64,000 nt of DNA from Streptomyces albus subsp. chlorinus (GTDB lineage: Bacteria; Actinomycetota; Actinomycetes; Streptomycetales; Streptomycetaceae). The notes beneath the pieces were generated by a model that saw only the letters and a program-made list of their open reading frames with translations, ran no database searches and was not told the DNA's origin. Within the stretch, counting starts at the first letter, position 1. Each line of letters begins with the position of its first letter. Positions 16,967 through 26,816 of this stretch are shown here, piece by piece. A program made the translations under genes and the position numbers. The stretch spans positions 2,914,600 to 2,978,599 of the forward strand of contig NZ_VJOK01000001.1 of assembly GCF_013302895.1 (NCBI RefSeq). The letters are read 5' to 3'.

Positions 16967-18145
16967 TCAGGGAACGCGTACGCCCCGGTGCCACACCCCG
17001 GCGACCAGCGGGACGCCCGGACGGTAGGAGAGGTGGACGTGGGAGGGGGCGTCCAGGAGGGCGACATCGGCGCGGGCGCCGGGGCTCAGGCGGCCGACGT
17101 CGGTGCGGTGCAGCGCCCGCGCGCCGCCCGCCGTCGCCGACCAGAGGGCCTCGTCGGGGGTCATATTCATCTCCCGGACGGCGATCGCGATGCAGAACGG
17201 CATGGAGGACGTGTAGGAGGAACCCGGGTTGCAGTCGGTGGACAGCGCCACCGTGATCCCCGCGTCCAGCAGCCGGCGGGCGTCCGGGTAGACCGCGCGC
17301 GTGGAGAACTCGCAGCCGGGCAGCAGCGTGGCCACGGTGCTGCCCTGTGCCAGCGCGTCGATGTCCGCGTCGGTCAGATGGGTGCAGTGGTCCGCCGAGG
17401 CCGCGCCCAGCTCCACGGCCAGCCGCACACCCGGCCCGTAGGAGAGCTGGTTGGCGTGGACGCGGGGGGTCAGGCCCCTGGCCTTGCCCGCGGTGAGGAT
17501 CGCCCGGGACTGGTCCTCGTCGAAGGCGCCCTCCTCGCAGAAGACGTCCACCCAGCGGGCGTGGGGGGCGCACGCCTCCAGCATCTCCCCCGCCACCAGC
17601 GCGGTGTACCCGTCCGGGTCGGACGCGTACTCCGGCGGCACCACATGGGCGCCGAGGTAGGTGACCTCGTCCACCTCCGACGCGGCCGCCACCCGCAGCG
17701 CCCGCGCCTCGTGCCGGGGGCTGAGGCCGTACCCCGACTTGGTCTCCAGCGTGGTGGTGCCCTGGGCGCGCATCTCGGCCAGGTGTGCGTCCAGCGTCGC
17801 CGCGAGGGCTTCGTCGGAGGCCTCGCGGGTCGCCTGGACGGTGGTGCGGATGCCGCCCGCCGTGTAGGGGCGGCCGGACATGCGGGCGTTGAACTCCTCG
17901 GTGCGGTCGCCCGCGTAGAGGAGGTGGGAGTGGCTGTCCACGAAGCCGGGGACGGCGGCCCTGCCGCCCGCGTCGTGCGCGGTGTCGGCGGCCGGTGCCC
18001 GCTCGGCGGGGCCCACCCAGGCCACCTCGCCGTCCTCCATGACGAGGGTGGCGTTCTCGATGACACCGAGGGCGCTGCCGTCCCCGAGGGCGGGGTCGTT
18101 CGTCACCAGGGCGCCGATGTTGGTGAGGGCTGTCGCGTGAGGCAT
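16967..18145 (-). CDS. hutI: Imidazolonepropionase HutI
   Basis: Hydrolyses 4-imidazolone-5-propanoate to N-formimidoylglutamate, third step of histidine degradation. Amidohydrolase fold, 392 aa; zinc-site motifs [13 protein letters not shown] near residue 70, KSGYGL near 135, [11 protein letters not shown] and [15 protein letters not shown] near 310. ATG 18145 follows AAGGA. It is last of the four hut genes, 65 bases after hutF. Confidence 0.95.
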   Translation of the reverse strand: MPHATALTNIGALVTNDPALGDGSALGVIENATLVMEDGEVAWVGPAERAPAADTAHDAGGRAAVPGFVDSHSHLLYAGDRTEEFNARMSGRPYTAGGIRTTVQATREASDEALAATLDAHLAEMRAQGTTTLETKSGYGLSPRHEARALRVAAASEVDEVTYLGAHVVPPEYASDPDGYTALVAGEMLEACAPHARWVDVFCEEGAFDEDQSRAILTAGKARGLTPRVHANQLSYGPGVRLAVELGAASADHCTHLTDADIDALAQGSTVATLLPGCEFSTRAVYPDARRLLDAGITVALSTDCNPGSSYTSSMPFCIAIAVREMNMTPDEALWSATAGGARALHRTDVGRLSPGARADVALLDAPSHVHLSYRPGVPLVAGVWHRGVRVP

Positions 18146-18210
18146 ACGGGTCCTTGGGTGGGCGGGGCGGGGGCCGCGGTCATCAGAGGCGGGGCCCGGC
18201 CCCGCGGTCG

Positions 18211-19632
18211 TCAGGGGCGGAGTGCGGCCAGGGCTTCGGTCAGGGCGTGCGGGACGGAGTCCACCAGGGTGTGGTTGCCGTCCCGTACGACGTGGCGGCC
18301 GGCGACCACGGTGTGGCGGACGTCGGCGGACGTGGCCGCGAAGACGGCCGCCTCCGCCGCGAGCCGGGCCACCGGCCCGGCCGTGCGCACCGAGTCGAGC
18401 GCGACCGTGGTGAAGTCGGCGAGCGCCCCGGTCTCCAGGCGGCTCGCCTCCGGCCAGCCCAGCGCTGCGTGACCGCCCTCGGTCGCGGCCCGCAGCAGCT
18501 GCCCCGCCGTCCAGTGGCCCCGCGTGCGGCTGGCGAGCCGCTCGTTCAGCTCCATCGCGCGGGCCTCCTCGAACAGGTCGATGACGGCGTGGCTGTCGCT
18601 GCCCAGCGACAGTGTGGCCCCGGCCCGGTCGAGCGCGGGGGCCGGCCCGATGCCGTCGGCCAGGTCGCGTTCGGTCGTGGGGCACATGCACACGCCCGTT
18701 CCCGAACGGCCCACCCGGCGGATGTCGTCCCCGGTCAGATGGGTGGCGTGGACGGCGGTGGTGCGCGGCCCGAGGACGCCGTGCTCGGCCAGCAGCGCGG
18801 TCGGCGTCATACCGTGCGCGCTCTCGCAGGCGTCGTTCTCCGCGGTCTGCTCGGACAGGTGGACGTGCAGCGGCGCGCCCCGCTCCTCGGCCCACGAGGC
18901 GACGGTGCCCAGCTCCCGGGCGGGAACCGCCCGCACGGAGTGCGCGGCGGCGCCCACCCGCACGTGGTCGCCCTCCGGCTTGAACGCGGAGACCCGCTCG
19001 GCCCACGCCTCGGCGGTGCCGTCGCTGAAGCGCAGCTGCTGCCGGGTGGGCGGCTCGCCGCGGCCCTTGCGGCCGATGCCGGAGGCCAGGTAGGCGGTGT
19101 CCAGCAAGGTGATGCGGATACCGGCGTCGGCCGCGGCGGCGACCAGCGCGTGGCCCATCGCGTTGGGGTCGTCGTAGCGCTCCCCGCCGGGCGCGTGGTG
19201 CAGGTAGTGGAACTCTCCCACGCAGGTGATGCCCGCCAGCGCCATCTCCGCGTACACCGCGCGGGCCAGCGCGTAGTAGCTGTCCGGGGTGAGCCGGGCG
19301 GCCGTCTGGTACATGGTGTCCCGCCACGTCCAGAACGTGCCCGAGCCGACCTGGACGGTGCCGCGCAGCGCCCGGTGGAAGGCGTGCGAGTGCGCGTTCG
19401 CCAGGCCGGGCAGCGTGAGCCCGCGCAGCACGACCGCCCCGGGCGGCGGCGCCTCGACGCCCGTACGGATCGCGCCGAGCCGCCCCCGCGCGGTCACCTC
19501 CAGCACGACGTGCGGCTCGACGGTGCCGTTGAGCCAGGCCAGCTCGCACCAGTAGGACTTCTCGGCCGGGACGTCACCGGGACCCGGGTCGGGTCCGGTG
19601 GCGTTCGGGTTCGTTCGCGTCCTCGTCGTCAC
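18211..19632 (-). CDS. hutF: Formimidoylglutamate deiminase HutF
   Basis: Converts N-formimidoylglutamate to N-formylglutamate and ammonia. Amidohydrolase-superfamily protein of 473 aa: [16 protein letters not shown] gives the HxH metal site near residue 80, [12 protein letters not shown] near 260, [11 protein letters not shown] near 290, and [19 protein letters not shown] near 345. The GTG overlaps the preceding stop (GTGA). Its presence means the pathway here goes through N-formylglutamate rather than direct formamide release. Confidence 0.93.
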   Translation of the reverse strand: MTTRTRTNPNATGPDPGPGDVPAEKSYWCELAWLNGTVEPHVVLEVTARGRLGAIRTGVEAPPPGAVVLRGLTLPGLANAHSHAFHRALRGTVQVGSGTFWTWRDTMYQTAARLTPDSYYALARAVYAEMALAGITCVGEFHYLHHAPGGERYDDPNAMGHALVAAAADAGIRITLLDTAYLASGIGRKGRGEPPTRQQLRFSDGTAEAWAERVSAFKPEGDHVRVGAAAHSVRAVPARELGTVASWAEERGAPLHVHLSEQTAENDACESAHGMTPTALLAEHGVLGPRTTAVHATHLTGDDIRRVGRSGTGVCMCPTTERDLADGIGPAPALDRAGATLSLGSDSHAVIDLFEEARAMELNERLASRTRGHWTAGQLLRAATEGGHAALGWPEASRLETGALADFTTVALDSVRTAGPVARLAAEAAVFAATSADVRHTVVAGRHVVRDGNHTLVDSVPHALTEALAALRP

Positions 19633-20972
19633 ACCAGACCTTCCAGTACCTCGGCGAGCGCGGTGACGCCCGCCGTGCAGTCGTCCTCCTCGGCGGACTC
19701 GGCAGGCGAGTGCGAGACGCCGGTGGGGTTGCGGACGTACAGCATGGCGGTGGGCACCGAACCGGACAAAATACCCGCGTCGTGTCCCGCGCCCGTGGGC
19801 AGGACGGGCACCCGGCCGCCGAGCAGCGCGACCAGCCGGTCCCGCAGCACGTGGTCGAACTCCACCAGGGGCGTCGCCGACTCGCGCGTCACCTCGACCG
19901 CCACCCCGTCCCGGCCGCCCCGCTCCCCCGCCGCACGCTCGATCTCCTCGACGACGGCGGCCAGCGTCTCCTCGTCGGGAGCCCGCGAGTCGAGCCAGCC
20001 GCTGACCAGCGACGGCACGGCGTTGACGCCGTTCGGCTCCACCGCCACCTTGCCGAAGGTCGCCAGCGCGCCCGCCAGCCGCGCCTTCTTCCGCGCGGCG
20101 AGCACCGTGTTGGCGTACGTCAGCATCGGGTCGTGGCGGTCCTCCAGACGGGTGGTGCCCGCGTGGTTGGCCTCGCCGCGGAAGTCGAACCGCCACCGGC
20201 CGTGCGGCCAGATCGCCGACGCAACGGCGATCCGGTGCTCCGTCTCCGCGAGGGCGCGGCCCTGTTCGATGTGGAGTTCGACGAACGCGCCGATGCGGGC
20301 CAGCCGACCGGGGTCCGGGCCGAGCGCCCCGGGGTCGTGGCCCGCCGCCTCCATCGCCCGCGGCAGCGAGACGCCCTCCGCGTCCGTCAGGGCGTGGGCG
20401 CCCTCCCTGGTGAGCGCGCCGGTCATCAGCCGGGAGCCCACGCACGAGAGTCCGAAGCGGGCGCCCTCCTCGTCGGTGAAGTTCACGATCGCCAGGGGTC
20501 GGGTGAACGGTACGTTCCGTGCGCGGAGTTCATCGAGGGCCGCGAACGCGGAGATGACGCCCAGCGGGCCGTCGAAGGCGCCGCCGTCCGGGACGGAGTC
20601 CAGGTGGGAGCCGGTCACCACGGCGTCCCCGGCGTCCTTGTCGCCGGCCCACGCCCACTGGTTGCCGTTCCCGTCCACCTCGTAGTCCAGGCCCCGGGAC
20701 TCCGCCTGCCCGCGGAACCACTCCCGGCACTCCTGGTCGGGGACCGTCCACGCGAACCGGCGGTAGCCGCCGGAGGCGGCACGCCCGAGAGGGAGCAGCT
20801 CCTTCCACATCTCGTGGAAGCCGGCCCCCTTCCCCGCCCCCGGCTGCGGGCGGCCCGCCTCCCGGCCGGGAAGTGCCCCCGGTTCAGCCCCTGCGGACCG
20901 ATCGCCCCCACGGGACGGCGGGGTGATGCCCACAACCGGAGGATGTCCGGGTTCCGTGGGATCGGGCTCCAT
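19629..20972 (-). CDS. M20/M28-fold amidohydrolase of the allantoate/carbamoylase family in hut operon
   Basis: The 447-aa protein belongs to the hydantoinase/carbamoylase (amidase, M20) family. Binuclear metal-site motifs are SHLDSVPDGGAFDGPLG near residue 120, TDEEGARFG near 170, ELHIEQG near 230, and GAGHDAG with SHSPAES in the C-terminal part; a dimerisation lid lies between. Relatives are usually called allantoate amidohydrolase. Between hutU and hutF, with a one-base overlap (TGATG) and a four-base overlap, it most probably hydrolyses N-formylglutamate to glutamate plus formate (HutG role). No HutG-type deformylase is seen here. The N-terminal 50 residues are low-complexity; ATG near 20808 could be the true start. 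Confidence 0.88.
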   Translation of the reverse strand: MEPDPTEPGHPPVVGITPPSRGGDRSAGAEPGALPGREAGRPQPGAGKGAGFHEMWKELLPLGRAASGGYRRFAWTVPDQECREWFRGQAESRGLDYEVDGNGNQWAWAGDKDAGDAVVTGSHLDSVPDGGAFDGPLGVISAFAALDELRARNVPFTRPLAIVNFTDEEGARFGLSCVGSRLMTGALTREGAHALTDAEGVSLPRAMEAAGHDPGALGPDPGRLARIGAFVELHIEQGRALAETEHRIAVASAIWPHGRWRFDFRGEANHAGTTRLEDRHDPMLTYANTVLAARKKARLAGALATFGKVAVEPNGVNAVPSLVSGWLDSRAPDEETLAAVVEEIERAAGERGGRDGVAVEVTRESATPLVEFDHVLRDRLVALLGGRVPVLPTGAGHDAGILSGSVPTAMLYVRNPTGVSHSPAESAEEDDCTAGVTALAEVLEGLV

Positions 20973-22642
20973 CAGGCTTCTCCCTCTCGCATGGGGATGC
21001 GGACGTTGCGGTCGGCGGCGACCGCCTCGGCCTCGGGGTACCCCGCGTCGACGTGCCGGATGACACCGGTGCCGGGGTCGTTGGTGAGGACCCGTCGCAG
21101 TTTCTCGCCCGCGAGGGCGGTCCCGTCGGCGACGGTGACCTGGCCGGCGTGCAGGGAGCGGCCCATGCCGACACCGCCGCCGTGGTGGAGGGAGACCCAG
21201 GTGGCGCCGGAGGCGACGTTGAGCATGGCGTTGAGCATCGGCCAGTCGGCGATGGCGTCGGAGCCGTCGCGCATGGCCTCGGTCTCGCGGTAGGGGGAGG
21301 CGACGGAGCCGCAGTCGAGGTGGTCGCGGCCCAGCACGAGGGGCGCGGAGAGTTCACCGGAGGCGACCATGTCGTTGAAGCGTTCGCCGGCCGCGTCCCG
21401 TTCGCCGTAGCCGAGCCAGCAGATGCGGGCGGGCAGTCCCTGGTAGTGGACGCGTTCGCCGGCGAGGCGGAGCCAGCGGGCGAGGGAGGTGTTCTCGGGG
21501 AAGAGATCGAGCAGGGCGCGGTCGGTGGCGGCGATGTCGGCGGGGTCGCCGGAGAGGGCCGCCCAGCGGAAGGGGCCCTTGCCCTCGCAGAAGAGGGGGC
21601 GGATGTAGGCGGGGACGAAGCCGGGGAAGGCGAAGGCGCGTTCGTACCCGGCGAGCTGGGCCTCGCCGCGGAGGGAGTTGCCGTAGTCGAAGACCTCGGC
21701 GCCCGCGTCCTGGAAGCCGACCATGGCCTCGACGTGCGCGGCCATGGACGCGCGGGCGCGCCGGGTGAAGTCGGCGGGTTTCTCGGCCGCGTAGGTGGCC
21801 ATGTCCGCGAAGTCGATGCCGACCGGCAGGTACGAGAGCGGGTCGTGGGCGGAGGTCTGGTCGGTGACGATGTCGATGGGGGCGCCGTCGGCCAGCAGTC
21901 GCGGCAGCACCTCGGCGGCGTTGCCGAGCAGGCCGATGGACAGGGGGCGGCGGGCGTCGCGGGCCTCGACGGCGAGCCGCAGCGCCTCGGCGGTGTTCTC
22001 CGCGCGGACGTCGAGATAACCGTGTTCGATGCGGCGGTCGATGCGCGAGGGGTCGCACTCGACGACGAGGGCGACGCCGTCGTTCATGGTGACGGCGAGC
22101 GGCTGGGCGCCGCCCATGCCGCCGAGTCCGGCCGTCAGGGTGATGGTTCCGGCGAGTGAACCGCCGAAGCGCTTGGCGGCGACGGCCGCGAAGGTCTCGT
22201 AGGTGCCCTGGAGGATGCCCTGGGTGCCGATGTAGATCCAGGAGCCGGCCGTCATCTGGCCGTACATGGTCAGGCCGAGCTGCTCCAGACGGCGGAACTC
22301 CTCCCAGTTCGCCCAGTCGCCGACCAGGTGCGAGTTCGCGATCAGGACGCGCGGGGCCCATTCGTGTGTGGTCATCACCCCGACGGGGCGGCCGGACTGG
22401 ACGAGCATCGTCTCGTCGCCGCGCAGGGTGCGCAGGGTGCGGACCATCGCGTCGAAGGACGCCCAGTCGCGGGCGGCCTTGCCGGTGCCGCCGTAGACGA
22501 CGAGTTTGTCGGGGTGCTCGGCGACCTCGGGGTCGAGGTTGTTCTGCAGCATCCGCAGAGCGGCCTCCTGCTGCCATCCGAGCGCGCTCAGCTCGCTGCC
22601 GCGCGGTGCCCTGACCGGGCGCGGTCCTGCGGTGCTGGTCAT
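20972..22642 (-). CDS. hutU: Urocanate hydratase HutU
   Basis: Hydrates urocanate to imidazolonepropionate using tightly bound NAD+ as electrophile. Full length (556 aa). NAD-binding [13 protein letters not shown] near residue 170, [13 protein letters not shown] near 195, and the conserved [10 protein letters not shown] with the active-site Cys near 410. ATG 22642 follows an AGGAGG site. First gene of hutU-amidohydrolase-hutF-hutI; histidine ammonia-lyase is not in this window. Confidence 0.97.
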   Translation of the reverse strand: MTSTAGPRPVRAPRGSELSALGWQQEAALRMLQNNLDPEVAEHPDKLVVYGGTGKAARDWASFDAMVRTLRTLRGDETMLVQSGRPVGVMTTHEWAPRVLIANSHLVGDWANWEEFRRLEQLGLTMYGQMTAGSWIYIGTQGILQGTYETFAAVAAKRFGGSLAGTITLTAGLGGMGGAQPLAVTMNDGVALVVECDPSRIDRRIEHGYLDVRAENTAEALRLAVEARDARRPLSIGLLGNAAEVLPRLLADGAPIDIVTDQTSAHDPLSYLPVGIDFADMATYAAEKPADFTRRARASMAAHVEAMVGFQDAGAEVFDYGNSLRGEAQLAGYERAFAFPGFVPAYIRPLFCEGKGPFRWAALSGDPADIAATDRALLDLFPENTSLARWLRLAGERVHYQGLPARICWLGYGERDAAGERFNDMVASGELSAPLVLGRDHLDCGSVASPYRETEAMRDGSDAIADWPMLNAMLNVASGATWVSLHHGGGVGMGRSLHAGQVTVADGTALAGEKLRRVLTNDPGTGVIRHVDAGYPEAEAVAADRNVRIPMREGEA

Positions 22643-23064
22643 ATGGCCCTGCCTCCTCGACTCCAGCCGTATCTGATCTATTCACTAACCATACGCAGTG
22701 AATAGATCTAGTCAACAGGGGGAGCGGGCTTCCCCGCCGCGACCGCCCGCGTCCGGTCGGGGCACCTTCCAGGGCCGGTCGGAGGTGTTCCGGTCGCCGC
22801 CCGCGCCCGCCGCCGCCTACGGTCGTCGGGAAGCGCGCCGACGCCACGCCCCTGGTGCCGACCCCACATCCCTGGTTCGGAAACCCCGCGCTCCGGGTAC
22901 TGCACGTCAGCACACGCCCGCGCAGCCCCTGCCGTCCCGGTCGCCCCGTCCCGTCCCCCTCCGTCCCGTCCCGTTCCCCTCCGTCCCGTCCCGTTCCCCT
23001 CCGTCCCGTCCCCGCCCCGTTCCCCTCCTCCCCCCGCCCCTCCCCCGCAGCCCCGGAGAACGAC
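22643..23064. other. Divergent intergenic region hutU / PfpI-like gene
   Basis: Contains the hutU promoter-operator at its left end. From 22946 to about 23026 there is a tandem array of a 20-base pyrimidine-rich unit beginning CCGTCCCGTC: two exact copies (22961-22980, 22981-23000) and degenerate flanking copies. No gene is supported. Confidence 0.6.
22675..22715 (-). promoter_or_regulatory. hut operon promoter embedded in a 12-base inverted repeat operator
   Basis: Perfect inverted repeat: GATCTATTCACT (22675-22686) and AGTGAATAGATC (22697-22708), spacer 10. On the minus strand a promoter TTGACT-N16-TATGGT fits (-35 at 22715-22710, -10 at 22693-22688), so one arm fills the spacer, the -10 lies in the loop and the other arm covers the start site. 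A bound dimer would block polymerase, consistent with a repressor of histidine utilisation. Confidence 0.75.
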
Positions 23065-23778
23065 ATGTCGCAGATTCTTTTCGTGCTCACCGGCGCCCAG
23101 CACTGGACGCTCGCCGACGGGACCCGGCACCCCACCGGGTTCTGGGCCGACGAGGCGGTCGCCCCCTACGAGGCGTTCAAGGCGGCGGGCCACCAGGTGA
23201 CCGTCGCCACCCCCGGCGGAGTCGTCCCCAGCGTCGACCAGGCCAGCCTGTCCGCCGACGCGAACGGCGGACAGGAGGCCGCCGACCGGGTCGCGGCGGG
23301 GCTCGACGCCTTCGTGGAACTCGGACAGCCGCTGAGCATCGAGGACGTCCGCATCGACAGCGGCGGCGGCCCCGCCGGCTACGACGCCGTCTTCTACCCC
23401 GGCGGCCACGGCCCCATGGAGGACCTGGCCACCGACAGCGACTCCGGCACGCTGCTGGTACGCACGCTGGCGTCGGGACGTCCGCTGGGCGTCGTCTGCC
23501 ACGGCCCGGCGGCGCTGCTGGCCGCCCACACCCAGCAGGGCGCCAGCGCGGTCTACGGATACCGGCTGACCGCCTTCACCAACGCCGAGGAGCACGAGAC
23601 GGGCCTGGCCACCAAGGCCAAGTGGCTGCTCCAGGACCGGCTGGTGGAGTCCGGGGCGCACTTCGAGGAGGGCAGGCCCTGGGAACCGCACGTGGTGGTG
23701 GACCGCAACCTGGTGACCGGCCAGAACCCGGCCTCCGCCGGACCCGTTGCCACGGAGATCATCAAGATGCTCGGATGA
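23065..23778 (+). CDS. DJ-1/PfpI (Hsp31-like) class I glutamine-amidotransferase-fold protein
   Basis: The 237-aa protein has the PfpI fold: [17 protein letters not shown] near residue 40, an acidic residue in [15 protein letters not shown] near 115 and the nucleophile elbow [11 protein letters not shown] near 150. Relatives are glyoxalase III/deglycase-like or chaperone-like stress proteins. ATG 23065 has a CGGAG site. It is 37 bases upstream of an aldo/keto reductase, so the pair may act together on reactive carbonyls; this is inference. Confidence 0.85.
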   Translation: MSQILFVLTGAQHWTLADGTRHPTGFWADEAVAPYEAFKAAGHQVTVATPGGVVPSVDQASLSADANGGQEAADRVAAGLDAFVELGQPLSIEDVRIDSGGGPAGYDAVFYPGGHGPMEDLATDSDSGTLLVRTLASGRPLGVVCHGPAALLAAHTQQGASAVYGYRLTAFTNAEEHETGLATKAKWLLQDRLVESGAHFEEGRPWEPHVVVDRNLVTGQNPASAGPVATEIIKMLG

Positions 23779-23815
23779 GGCACGTACCGTCCCTCCCGGC
23801 GAATGGAACACAGCG

Positions 23816-24739
23816 ATGACCAGCACCGCACAGCCCGGCAGCCGGCCGGCCGACGCCTCCGGCACCTTCCTGCTGGGCGGAGAACTGCCCGTCAACCGGC
23901 TCGGATACGGCGCGATGCAGCTGACCGGCCCCGGCGTCTGGGGTGAGCCGCGGGACCCGGACGAGGCCGTCCGGGTACTGCGGCGCGCGGTCGAGCTGGG
24001 CGTCAACCTCATCGACACGGCCGACTCCTACGGCCCGTTCGTCAGCGAACGCCTGATCCACCAGGCCCTGCACCCGTACCCGGACGACCTGGTCATCGCC
24101 ACCAAGGGCGGGCTGACCCGCTCCGGCCCCGACGACTGGCGCCCGGTGGGCCGGCCCGAGTACCTGCGCCAGCAGTGCGAACTGAGCCTGCGCCACCTGG
24201 GCCTGGAGCGCATCGACCTCTACCAGCTGCACCGCATCGATGCGAAGGTGCCGGTCGCCGACCAGCTCGGCGAACTCGCGCTGCTCCAGCAGGAGGGCAA
24301 GATCCGGTTCATCGGGCTGTCCGAGGTGACCGTCGCCCAGCTGGCGGAGGCCAGGAAGCTGGAGACCGTCGTCTCCGTGCAGAACCTCTACAACATCGCC
24401 GACCGCAGCGCGGAGGACGTGCTGGAGTACGCGGAACGGGAGACGGCCCGCGGCGACAGCCTGGCGTTCATCCCCTGGTTCCCGATGGCGACCGGCGAAC
24501 TCGCCAAGCCGGGCGGCCCGCTGGACGCCGCCGCCCGGCAGCACGGCGCGAGCCCCTCCCAGCTCGCCCTCGCCTGGCTGCTGCGCCGCTCCCCGGTGAT
24601 GCTGCCGATCCCCGGCACCTCGCGGGTGGCGCACCTGGAGGAGAACACCGACGCGGCCCGGATCGAGCTGACGGACGCCGAGTTCGAGGCACTGTCGGAC
24701 GCGGTCGCCGGCCCCCGCAGGCCGGACAGCACGGGGTAG
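23816..24739 (+). CDS. Aldo/keto reductase
   Basis: NADPH-dependent carbonyl reductase, TIM barrel of 307 aa. Catalytic tetrad visible: Asp and Tyr in [15 protein letters not shown], Lys in [12 protein letters not shown] and His in DLYQLHRID; the cofactor end has [18 protein letters not shown] 23816 has only a weak GGAA site; in-frame ATG 23747 overlaps the upstream gene. Likely in an operon with the PfpI-like gene. Confidence 0.92.
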   Translation: MTSTAQPGSRPADASGTFLLGGELPVNRLGYGAMQLTGPGVWGEPRDPDEAVRVLRRAVELGVNLIDTADSYGPFVSERLIHQALHPYPDDLVIATKGGLTRSGPDDWRPVGRPEYLRQQCELSLRHLGLERIDLYQLHRIDAKVPVADQLGELALLQQEGKIRFIGLSEVTVAQLAEARKLETVVSVQNLYNIADRSAEDVLEYAERETARGDSLAFIPWFPMATGELAKPGGPLDAAARQHGASPSQLALAWLLRRSPVMLPIPGTSRVAHLEENTDAARIELTDAEFEALSDAVAGPRRPDSTG

Positions 24740-24757
24740 GCGGCACGGTGCGGGCCC

Positions 24758-24803
24758 GGCCCGTGGTGCGGGACGGGGCGGGCCCGTGGTGCGGGACGGG
24801 GCG
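24758..24803. repeat. 23-base tandem duplication
   Basis: Two exact adjacent copies (24758-24780, 24781-24803) of a unit beginning GGCCCGTGGTGCG, between the convergent aldo/keto reductase and phosphatase genes. Confidence 0.7.
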
Positions 24804-24836
24804 GGCCCGCCCGCGGCCGGCCCGGACCGCCGCGCT

Positions 24837-24915
24837 CAGTCAGTCCGCGGCCCCTGGGCGGTCAGCCGCGGCCCCGGGCAGTCAGTCCACAGCCCCCGCC
24901 CCGGGCAGTCAGTCC
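24837..24915. repeat. Degenerate tandem repeat spanning the phosphatase stop codon
   Basis: CAGTCAGTCC occurs at 24837, 24879 and 24906, separated by CCGCGGCCCC-like segments; the copy at 24906 contains the stop of the minus-strand phosphatase. The 3' end of the gene therefore appears duplicated outward. Confidence 0.6.
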
Positions 24916-26090
24916 GCGGTCTCCGGACGGCCGTGCCAGTCGACGCACATGATCAGAGCGTCGTCCTGGAGGGCGGCCTCGCGCCGGTAGCCGGCCAGTT
25001 CCCGCAGCACGGCGACGGGGACCTGGGCGGCGGGCAGCAGCCGGTTGGCGGCCAGGGAGCGGGCCAGGGAGCGGTCGCCGTACTTCTCGCCGCCCCGGCC
25101 CGACGTTTCGTAGACACCGTCGCTGCCGATCAGCAGCCGGTCATCCGGCAGCACCGTGAAGTGCTCCTCCGTGTAGACGGTGTCCTCGAACATGCCCAGC
25201 GGGAGCTGGTGGTCGAAGGTGACCTCCGTGACCGTACGGCCGCCGCGCAGCCGCCACAGCCGGGGCGAACCCGCGTCGACCGCCTCGACCTTCCCGGTGG
25301 CCAGCTCGAACCGCAGCAGGAGCACCGCCACATGGGCGGAGCCCTGGTACTGGGCGTAGACGGCCTGGTCGGCGAGGGTCGCCTGGCCCGCCAGGTCGAG
25401 ACCGGCGCGGCGGGCGTTGCGCAGCGCGTTGGCGGCGAGGCTGGTCAGCAGGGCGGCGTCCATGCCCTCGCCCATGCCGTTGGTGATGCTGAGCGTCAGA
25501 TAGCGCTCGGACGCCTCCCAGTCGAAACTGTCACCGAAGATCGCGTAGGCGGGCTCCAGATGGGCGCCGACCTCGAACTCGGGGCGGACGCAGGAGCGTC
25601 CGGGCAGCAGCTGCCACTGCATCTCCGCCGCCAGGGTGAGCCGGGTGGCCCGCCGTGCCAGCACGAACAGGTCCGTGTCCCGTTCGGCGACGACGATCTC
25701 GTGGCCGAGCGCCTCGCACAGCTCCCGCAGCTCGGGCAGGAGCGCCCGGGGATCGACGGTGGTGGGCAGCCCCACCGACAGCGTGCCCAGCCGGTCGCCC
25801 CGGATCGTCACCGGCAGGTGGACGACGATCCCCGCACCCCGCCCCCGCGTGATGTACGGCTCCTGGGCGCCGAACGCGCGCCCCTGCGGGCTGTCGTGGA
25901 CGGGCACCGGCGGACTGCCGTCCGGGTCCCCACCGGACACCGCCTGCAGCGAGGACATCCCGTAGTCGACCATGCGGAGTTCGACCGCGTCGGCGCCGAA
26001 CCGCTCCTCCAGCTCGGCTGCCACGACGGAGACGAGCGTGTGCGGAGGCGCGGCGCGCAGCTTCTGCTGGACGGCGGCGAGTCTGTCCAC
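24909..26090 (-). CDS. GAF-PP2C (SpoIIE-type) phosphatase-like protein with altered metal motif
   Basis: SpoIIE/RsbU-like phosphatases dephosphorylate STAS antagonists. The 393-aa protein has a GAF-like sensor (about 10-150) and a PP2C domain (170-385) with FGDSFDW, AGSPRLW, LLIGSDGVYE and QDDALIMCVD. The motif normally written DVMGHG reads ITNGMGEGMDAALL, so a metal-ligand Asp appears replaced by Asn; activity may be altered or lost. GTG start at 26090. No adjacent STAS gene; the partner-switch module at 12-14.5 kb is a conceivable partner. Confidence 0.85.
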   Translation of the reverse strand: MDRLAAVQQKLRAAPPHTLVSVVAAELEERFGADAVELRMVDYGMSSLQAVSGGDPDGSPPVPVHDSPQGRAFGAQEPYITRGRGAGIVVHLPVTIRGDRLGTLSVGLPTTVDPRALLPELRELCEALGHEIVVAERDTDLFVLARRATRLTLAAEMQWQLLPGRSCVRPEFEVGAHLEPAYAIFGDSFDWEASERYLTLSITNGMGEGMDAALLTSLAANALRNARRAGLDLAGQATLADQAVYAQYQGSAHVAVLLLRFELATGKVEAVDAGSPRLWRLRGGRTVTEVTFDHQLPLGMFEDTVYTEEHFTVLPDDRLLIGSDGVYETSGRGGEKYGDRSLARSLAANRLLPAAQVPVAVLRELAGYRREAALQDDALIMCVDWHGRPETAD

Positions 26091-26377
26091 GGCGGTCCTG
26101 GTTCTGTGCGGGGCTGACGATGACCCGCGCGGGATCGCGCTGCTCAGCCGGTTTCCGTGCGGATGTCGGTGCGGTGCTGCTCACCGTACCCCAGCGGCGT
26201 CCGGCGCGAGCCCGCTGTCGTACCGGGCGAACGCGCCCTCGCGGTGCGAGGCCGTCCGGTGCGGTCCGGTGCGGTGCGGTGGGGGCGGGTGCGATGAGTT
26301 CCGGCGCCGGGGACGGTCCACCTTCCGAGCGCCGCGCACCGGGCCCGGCGCGCACAGCGTGAAGGAGGCGGAGCGTC

Positions 26378-26812
26378 ATGTCGGAGCCGGGGAGTTGCCG
26401 AGTGGGCGGTGTGGTGCTGGGGAGCACGGACCCGCGGCGGCTGTGGGAGTGGTACCGCACCGCCTTCGCGCCGCCGCGTGACGGCGACGACCGCGACCAC
26501 GGCCACGGAGGCGGAGGCGGCGAGGGCGGCGGGGAAGCGCCCCTGCTCTCCCTGGAGCTGGGCGGCACATACGTGATCTTCGAGAGCCGGGACGACGTGG
26601 GGCGCAAGTCCGTCGAGCCCGGCCGGATCCTGGTCACCTTCGAGGTCACCGGCATCTGCGCCCACGAGAAGCGGCTCACCGCGACGCTCAACCCCCGCTG
26701 GATCCGCCCGGTGGAGGCGGCCGGCGAACGGGTGCTGCTGGGCACCCTGGAGGACCCGGACGGCAACTACGTCCAGCTCTTCGAGGTCACCGACGACAGC
26801 CCCACCGCCTAG
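26378..26812 (+). CDS. VOC (glyoxalase/bleomycin-resistance) superfamily protein
   Basis: Small 144-aa protein with one VOC-like fold: VVLGSTDPRRLWEWYRTAF at the start, a His/Gly-rich loop (45-55), SLELGGTYVIFESRDD, and the ending LEDPDGNYVQLFEV. The C-terminal Glu of the metal site appears to be replaced by Gln (YVQLFEV), so it may not be a metalloenzyme. ATG 26378 has an AAGGAGG site. It lies four bases before a DinB-like gene, so the two are probably co-expressed. Confidence 0.8.
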   Translation: MSEPGSCRVGGVVLGSTDPRRLWEWYRTAFAPPRDGDDRDHGHGGGGGEGGGEAPLLSLELGGTYVIFESRDDVGRKSVEPGRILVTFEVTGICAHEKRLTATLNPRWIRPVEAAGERVLLGTLEDPDGNYVQLFEVTDDSPTA

Positions 26813-26816
26813 CGCC

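Noticed and set aside
22946-23026. CRISPR-like array of pyrimidine-rich repeats
   Set aside because: The units are adjacent 20-mers without unique spacers and no cas genes are near; it is a simple tandem repeat.
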